From Xanthobacteraceae bacterium (GTDB lineage: Bacteria; Pseudomonadota; Alphaproteobacteria; Rhizobiales; Xanthobacteraceae), in assembly GCA_025929595.1 (NCBI GenBank), contig JAICQA010000016.1, positions 1-17,903 on the forward strand: 17,903 nucleotides of DNA, given 5' to 3'. The notes under the pieces were generated by a model, which did not search any database, was not told the origin of the DNA, and worked only from the letters and a program-made list of their open reading frames with translations. This document shows, one piece after another, positions 13,707 through 17,903 of this stretch; the first letter of the stretch is position 1; each line of letters starts with the position of its first letter. Both the position numbers and the translations under genes were made by a program.

Positions 13707-14897
13707 ATGCGCCTGCTGTTCGTTCTTGCAGTCGTCCTTGGCGTGCTCACAACGCCGGCGTCGATGAGCGGCGGGGCGATGGCGCAGGGCTACCGACCGA
13801 AAGGTCCGCCGCCGGGCTTCAAAGGAAAAGGAGTGAGGCCCGCCTCACCCGGCGCGAAACGCCCGCAGTCGACAGGCGGGCCGGCCACGGCGCCGCGGTT
13901 CGCGGTAAAGGATCGCGGGCCGTTGCGGTCCGGCGGGCTGCGCTGGATCGACATGCACATGCATCTCGTGCCCGCGCGCGGCAGCTTTTCCGGCGCCGTC
14001 ATCGAAGCGCTGAAGCTGATGGATCGGGCCGGTATTGCGACTGCCGTAGTGATGCCCACACCGCAATCGTCATCGGCCTATACGGAGCGCCAATACACGT
14101 CGCTCCTGAAACGGCATCGCAGCCGCTTCCGCTGGTTCGGCGGGGGCGGCGACCTGAACGGGATTGTCCATCGCACCGATCCCGAGAAGGTGACGGAGGC
14201 GGTGCGGCGCGATTTCGTGAAGCGCGCCAACGCTATCCTCGACGCAGGCGCGCGCGGGTTCGGCGAGATGGCGGTGTTGCACATCTCGTTCATGTCCGGC
14301 CATCCGTTCGAGGAGACGCAGGCCGACCACCCGCTGTTCCTCGCGCTTTCCGACGTGGCGGCGGCGCGCAACGTAATTATCTCCATGCACATCGATCTTG
14401 TGCCAAAGGACGGACCGACGCCCGCCAAGGTCGTCGCGATGGGAAATCCGCGCAGGCTGCGCGGCAACGTCGAGGGCTTCGAGCGGCTGTTGGCGCACAA
14501 TCGCGGCGCGCGCATTGTGCTCGAGCATGTGGGCGCCGACCCCGTCGGTTATGCGACGCGCGATCTCCTGCAACGTCTCGTCGAAGCGCATCCGAACCTT
14601 TATCTCGCGATCCGCGCGGCGCCGGGGACAAGCACGGAGATGTCCAATCTGATCGTGGACACCAAGGGTGTCCTGCCGGCGTGGCTGGAGTTCTTCGAGC
14701 GTTATCCCGGCCGGTTTCTCTTCGGAACGGACACGTTCGCCGCCGCGTCGGGCGCCGGAGCAGGGGCCGGTACGAGCTTCGCCGCCCGTAACGTCAATAA
14801 GCTGATCCTGCACAACCGCATTCTCGGCAGCCTGCCGAAGCACATCGCGCGGCAGATCGGCGTGGACAATCCGCGGGAGCTGCTGGGTTTGAACTGA
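13707..14897 (+). CDS. Secreted metal-dependent amidohydrolase (amidohydrolase_2 family)
   Basis: This 396-residue protein has a signal peptide (MRLLFVLAVVLGVLTTPAS..., cleavage about AMA-Q at 26-27), then a Pro/Gly/Lys-rich linker (27-75). The TIM-barrel follows (about 78-396). The metal ligands and catalytic residues of the amidohydrolase_2 group are visible: His84-x-His86 in IDMHMHL, Glu187 in GFGEMAV, His228 in SMHIDL, His274 in LEHVGADP and Asp342 in LFGTDTFA. Most members of this group are cytosolic decarboxylases or hydrolases; a secreted one with this linker is less common and the substrate is unknown. GGGAGGAG just before ATG 13707 fixes the start. A GTG at 13641 in frame lacks this. 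It follows the extensin-like gene by 66 bases on the same strand and could share its transcript. Its stop is two bases from the convergent oxoprolinase stop. Confidence 0.92.
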   Translation: MRLLFVLAVVLGVLTTPASMSGGAMAQGYRPKGPPPGFKGKGVRPASPGAKRPQSTGGPATAPRFAVKDRGPLRSGGLRWIDMHMHLVPARGSFSGAVIEALKLMDRAGIATAVVMPTPQSSSAYTERQYTSLLKRHRSRFRWFGGGGDLNGIVHRTDPEKVTEAVRRDFVKRANAILDAGARGFGEMAVLHISFMSGHPFEETQADHPLFLALSDVAAARNVIISMHIDLVPKDGPTPAKVVAMGNPRRLRGNVEGFERLLAHNRGARIVLEHVGADPVGYATRDLLQRLVEAHPNLYLAIRAAPGTSTEMSNLIVDTKGVLPAWLEFFERYPGRFLFGTDTFAAASGAGAGAGTSFAARNVNKLILHNRILGSLPKHIARQIGVDNPRELLGLN

Positions 14898-14899
14898 CC

Positions 14900-17800
14900 C
14901 TAGCCGCGCTTCTTCGGATCGCCGTAACCGCCCGCGGTCGGCGTCTGCACGATGACCGCTTCGCCGGCTTCCAGCACGGTCTGATCGCAGCCTTCGAGTT
15001 TTTCCATCGTGCCGTCGAGGCGGCGGACGAAGTTTTGTCCGACCTGGCCGGCTTCCGCGCCCGCCAGCCCGAAAGGCCGCACGCGACGGTGGCCGGAGAG
15101 AATCGCGCAGTCCATCTTTTCCAGAAAGCGGATGCGGCGAAGAATGCCGTCGCCCGCCTTCCATTCGCCGCGGCCGCCGGAATCCTTCCGGATGTGAAAA
15201 TCCTCAAGCAGCACGGGGAAGCGGAATTCCAGCACCTCGGGGTCGGTGAGGCGCGTGTTGGTCATATGCGTGTGGACGGCGTCGGTACCGTCGAAGCCGG
15301 GCCCGGCCGGCGAGCCCGAACAGATCGTTTCGTAATATTGATACTTGGCGTTGCCGAAGGTGAGGTTGTTCATGGTGCCCTGCGCGGCAGCGAGCGCGCC
15401 GAGCGCGCCGAACAGGCAGTTCGTGACGGCCTGCGAAGTCTCGACATTGCCGGCGACGACGGCGGCTGGAAATTCCGGCGAGAGCAAGGAGCGTTCGGGC
15501 ACGACGATCCTGATCGGGCGCAGGCAACCGGCGTTCATCGGAATCTCGTCGTCCACCATGACGCGAAAAACGTAAAGGACGGCCGCACGCGTGACGGGCG
15601 CGGGCGCGTTGAAATTGGTCGGCTGCTGCGGTGATGTGCCGGTGAAATCGACGGTCGCTTCGCGCTTCTGCTTGTCGACCGAGATTCTCACCTTGATGAC
15701 CGTGCCCTGATCCATCTCGTAGGAGAACTCGCTGTCGTGCAGGCGATCGAGCACGCGGCGCACGCTTTCGGCGGCGTTGTCCTGCACGTGGCCCATATAG
15801 GCCTGCACCACGCCGAGGCCGAAGTTGGCGATCATCTTTTGCAGTTCGCGCACGCCTTTTTCGTTGGCGGCGATCTGCGCCTTCAGGTCGTTGACGTTCT
15901 GCAATGCGTTGCGCGCCGGATATTTAGCGCCTTCGAGCAGCGCGTAGAGTTCTTTCTCGCGGAAACGGCCGGCATCGACCATCTTGAAATTGTCGATATA
16001 GACGCCTTCCTCCTCGATGTTCGTCGCGCGCGGCGACATGGAGCCGGGCGTCACGCCACCGACGTCCGCGTGATGACCGCGCGAAGCGACCCAGAACAGG
16101 ATGTTGCTGCCGGCCGCGTCGAACACCGGCGTGCAGACCGTGATGTCGGGCAGGTGGGTGCCGCCGTTGTAAGGCGCGTTCAGCGCGTACACATCGCCGG
16201 GCCTGATCTTGCCCTTGTTCTCGCGCATCACGGTTTCGACCGAGCGGTCCATGGAGCCGAGATGGACGGGCATGTGCGGAGCGTTGGCGACCAGGCTGCC
16301 TTCGGAATCGAACACCGCGCAGGAAAAGTCGAGCCGTTCCTTGATGTTCACGGAGTAGGCAGTGTTCTGGAGCGTCACCCCCATCTGTTCGGCGATCGAC
16401 ATGAATAGGTTGTTGAATATCTCGAGCATCACCGGGTCGGCCTCGGTGCCGATGGCGCGGGTATGGGCGCGTTCCTTCACGCGGCGGAGCACGAGGTGGT
16501 TCCTGGTGTTGATCGCGGCCTGCCAGCCGTCGTCGACGACAATGGTCTGGTTCGGCTCGATGACAATGGCCGGTCCTTCCACCGTGTGACCGGGCTTCAG
16601 GCCATCGCGCAGAAAGACGTTGGCGTCGTGCCAGGTATCGTTGATGAAGAAGCGCGTGAGCCGGGCCGGCGCGGGCAGGGTGTTCGCGACGGGCGGCGCC
16701 TCCGGCTCCTCGAACTTCGCTCCGCCGCCGACCGCTTCGACGGCGACAGCTTCCACGACCAGTTCCTTGCTTTCGTCGATGAACCCGAAGCGGGCGCGGT
16801 GCGCGGTCTGGAACGCCGACTTCATTTCCTCGAGCGTGCCGGCCGGCACTTCAAGTGCGGTATCGGTGCCCGCGTAGCGAATGTGCGGTCGGACATGGAT
16901 TTCGATGTCGTTGCGCGGTACGCCCTGGCCTTCGACTTCGGCACTCGCCTCCGCGCCGAGCTTCACGCCCAGTTCTTCGATGATCTTCTTCGCGCTCTCC
17001 CCGAATTTCTCTTCGATCGCTTGCTGCCGCGTGGCGCGGATGTCGGCGAGGCCCATGCCATAGGCGGAAAGCAGGCCCGAAAGAGGATGGATCAGCACCG
17101 TCTTGATGCCGAGGCTGTCGGCGACGAGACATGCGTGCTGGCCGCCGGCGCCGCCGAAGCAGTTCAGCGCGTAGCGCGTCACGTCATAGCCGCGCTGCAC
17201 GGAAATCTTCTTGATGGCGTTTGCCATGTTCTCGACGGCGATGTGGATGAAGCCATCCGCGACCTGCTCCGGCGTTTTTCCGTCGCCGATCTCGCGCGCC
17301 ATATCCTCGAACGCCTGGCGCACGGCATCGGCGTCGATGGGTTCGTCTTGCTGTGGCCCGAAAATTTTCGGGAAAAAGTCCGGGATCAGGCGGCCGGCCA
17401 TCACGTTCGCATCGGTGACGGCGAGCGGGCCGCCGCGGCGATAGCTCTTCGGGCCGGGATCGGCGCCGGCGCTGTCCGGCCCGACGCGGAAGCGCGCGCC
17501 GTCATAATGCAGGATGGAGCCGCCGCCGGCCGCAACCGTGTGAATGAGCATCATCGGAGCGCGCATGCGCACGCCCGCGACTTCGGTTTCGAAGGCGCGC
17601 TCGAACTCGCCGTCATAGTGCGACACGTCCGTGGACGTGCCGCCCATGTCGAAGCCGATGAGGCGCGTGAAGCCCGCTGCGCGCCCCGTCTCGACCATGC
17701 CGACCACGCCGCCGGCCGGGCCGGACAGGATCGCGTCCTTGCCCTGGAATAGCTCGGCTGCGGTGAGGCCGCCCGAGGACATCATGAACATGAGGCGAGC

Positions 17801-17903
17801 CTTCGACTCGCCGACATTCAGCTCCTCCGCCACCTGCGCCACGTAGCGGCGCAGGATGGGGGAGAGATAAGCATCGACGACCGTCGTATCGCCGCGGCCC
17901 ACG
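14900..17903 (-). CDS. Fused hydantoinase A/B family protein (5-oxoprolinase-like), 5' end outside window
   Basis: About 1000 residues are visible; the N-terminal part lies beyond the right edge. Full family fusions are about 1200-1290 residues, so some 200-300 are missing. Residues 1 to about 290 of the fragment are the HyuA domain with the ATP-binding GFDMGGTSTDV (83-93) and GGAGGQHA (250-257). A small beta domain (about 335-475) follows, then a full HyuB domain (about 485-995) opening with GTEADPVMLEIFNNLFMSIAEQMG. HyuA and HyuB fused in one chain is the architecture of 5-oxoprolinase, which opens pyroglutamate to glutamate with ATP. N-methylhydantoinase and acetophenone carboxylase relatives are usually split. 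Substrate assignment is therefore probable, not certain. The GTG at 17902 is not a credible start, since the reading frame opens in mid-domain (GRGDTTVVDAYLSPIL). Confidence 0.92.
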   Translation of the reverse strand, partial: VGRGDTTVVDAYLSPILRRYVAQVAEELNVGESKARLMFMMSSGGLTAAELFQGKDAILSGPAGGVVGMVETGRAAGFTRLIGFDMGGTSTDVSHYDGEFERAFETEVAGVRMRAPMMLIHTVAAGGGSILHYDGARFRVGPDSAGADPGPKSYRRGGPLAVTDANVMAGRLIPDFFPKIFGPQQDEPIDADAVRQAFEDMAREIGDGKTPEQVADGFIHIAVENMANAIKKISVQRGYDVTRYALNCFGGAGGQHACLVADSLGIKTVLIHPLSGLLSAYGMGLADIRATRQQAIEEKFGESAKKIIEELGVKLGAEASAEVEGQGVPRNDIEIHVRPHIRYAGTDTALEVPAGTLEEMKSAFQTAHRARFGFIDESKELVVEAVAVEAVGGGAKFEEPEAPPVANTLPAPARLTRFFINDTWHDANVFLRDGLKPGHTVEGPAIVIEPNQTIVVDDGWQAAINTRNHLVLRRVKERAHTRAIGTEADPVMLEIFNNLFMSIAEQMGVTLQNTAYSVNIKERLDFSCAVFDSEGSLVANAPHMPVHLGSMDRSVETVMRENKGKIRPGDVYALNAPYNGGTHLPDITVCTPVFDAAGSNILFWVASRGHHADVGGVTPGSMSPRATNIEEEGVYIDNFKMVDAGRFREKELYALLEGAKYPARNALQNVNDLKAQIAANEKGVRELQKMIANFGLGVVQAYMGHVQDNAAESVRRVLDRLHDSEFSYEMDQGTVIKVRISVDKQKREATVDFTGTSPQQPTNFNAPAPVTRAAVLYVFRVMVDDEIPMNAGCLRPIRIVVPERSLLSPEFPAAVVAGNVETSQAVTNCLFGALGALAAAQGTMNNLTFGNAKYQYYETICSGSPAGPGFDGTDAVHTHMTNTRLTDPEVLEFRFPVLLEDFHIRKDSGGRGEWKAGDGILRRIRFLEKMDCAILSGHRRVRPFGLAGAEAGQVGQNFVRRLDGTMEKLEGCDQTVLEAGEAVIVQTPTAGGYGDPKKRG

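Noticed and set aside
16463..17752. A 429-codon plus-strand frame
   Set aside because: It lies wholly antisense to the HyuA/HyuB fusion, which has recognisable ATP-binding and HyuB motifs; the translation is Arg/His/Asp-rich without a domain.

Overview
The window is a high-GC stretch of an alphaproteobacterial chromosome, most likely from Hyphomicrobiales (Bradyrhizobium/Xanthobacteraceae-like). The reasons are the strong GC bias at third codon positions, the families present (extensin-like lipoprotein, OpgC-type acyltransferase, fused hydantoinase/oxoprolinase, short TrmO) and two structured intergenic repeats of the kind scattered through those genomes. This is inferred from composition and gene content, not from a marker gene. 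I see no rRNA, tRNA, CRISPR array, phage or transposase gene, and the region reads as ordinary chromosome.

Layout. Bases 1-207 (+) are the tail of a thiolase. It converges on a glutathione S-transferase-like gene (212-832, -), which is divergent from a dienelactone hydrolase with an unusual lysine/alanine-rich tail (963-1871, +). A structured repeat separates that gene from an FMN-dependent alpha-hydroxy-acid oxidase/dehydrogenase (1978-3114, -). This is divergent from ettA, an ABC-F translation factor (3255-4910, +). A second, different repeat precedes a secreted lytic murein transglycosylase (5040-6257, +). A strong bidirectional terminator follows, then a small secreted protein of unknown function (6341-6718, -). 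A spacer with a CRP-like palindrome leads to a hotdog thioesterase (6878-7408, +) and a nitrilase (7487-8428, +).

Next is a minus-strand group read right to left: trmO (11273-11740), an OpgC-like membrane acyltransferase (10038-11165) and two paralogous periplasmic SGNH-hydrolase-like proteins (9274-10041 and 8435-9277). The last three genes are joined by ATGA overlaps. A 27-residue single-helix membrane peptide (11878-11961, -), with its own Shine-Dalgarno sequence and terminator, lies upstream of trmO. The right part carries an extensin-like lipoprotein (12273-13640, +), a secreted metal-dependent amidohydrolase (13707-14897, +) and the truncated 5' end of a fused hydantoinase/5-oxoprolinase gene (14900-17903, -).

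How the genes may work together. Most units are independent metabolic or envelope genes. The clearest multi-gene system is the acyltransferase-SGNH-SGNH operon. Its likely role is O-acyl modification of a periplasmic or cell-surface glycan, with one intact SGNH enzyme and one paralog that has lost most catalytic residues. Together with the murein transglycosylase and the extensin-like LAS-type protein, it gives the region a cell-envelope flavour. I cannot claim a wholly new system. The best leads are the intact/degenerate SGNH pair, the tiny membrane peptide and the histone-H1-like tail on the dienelactone hydrolase.
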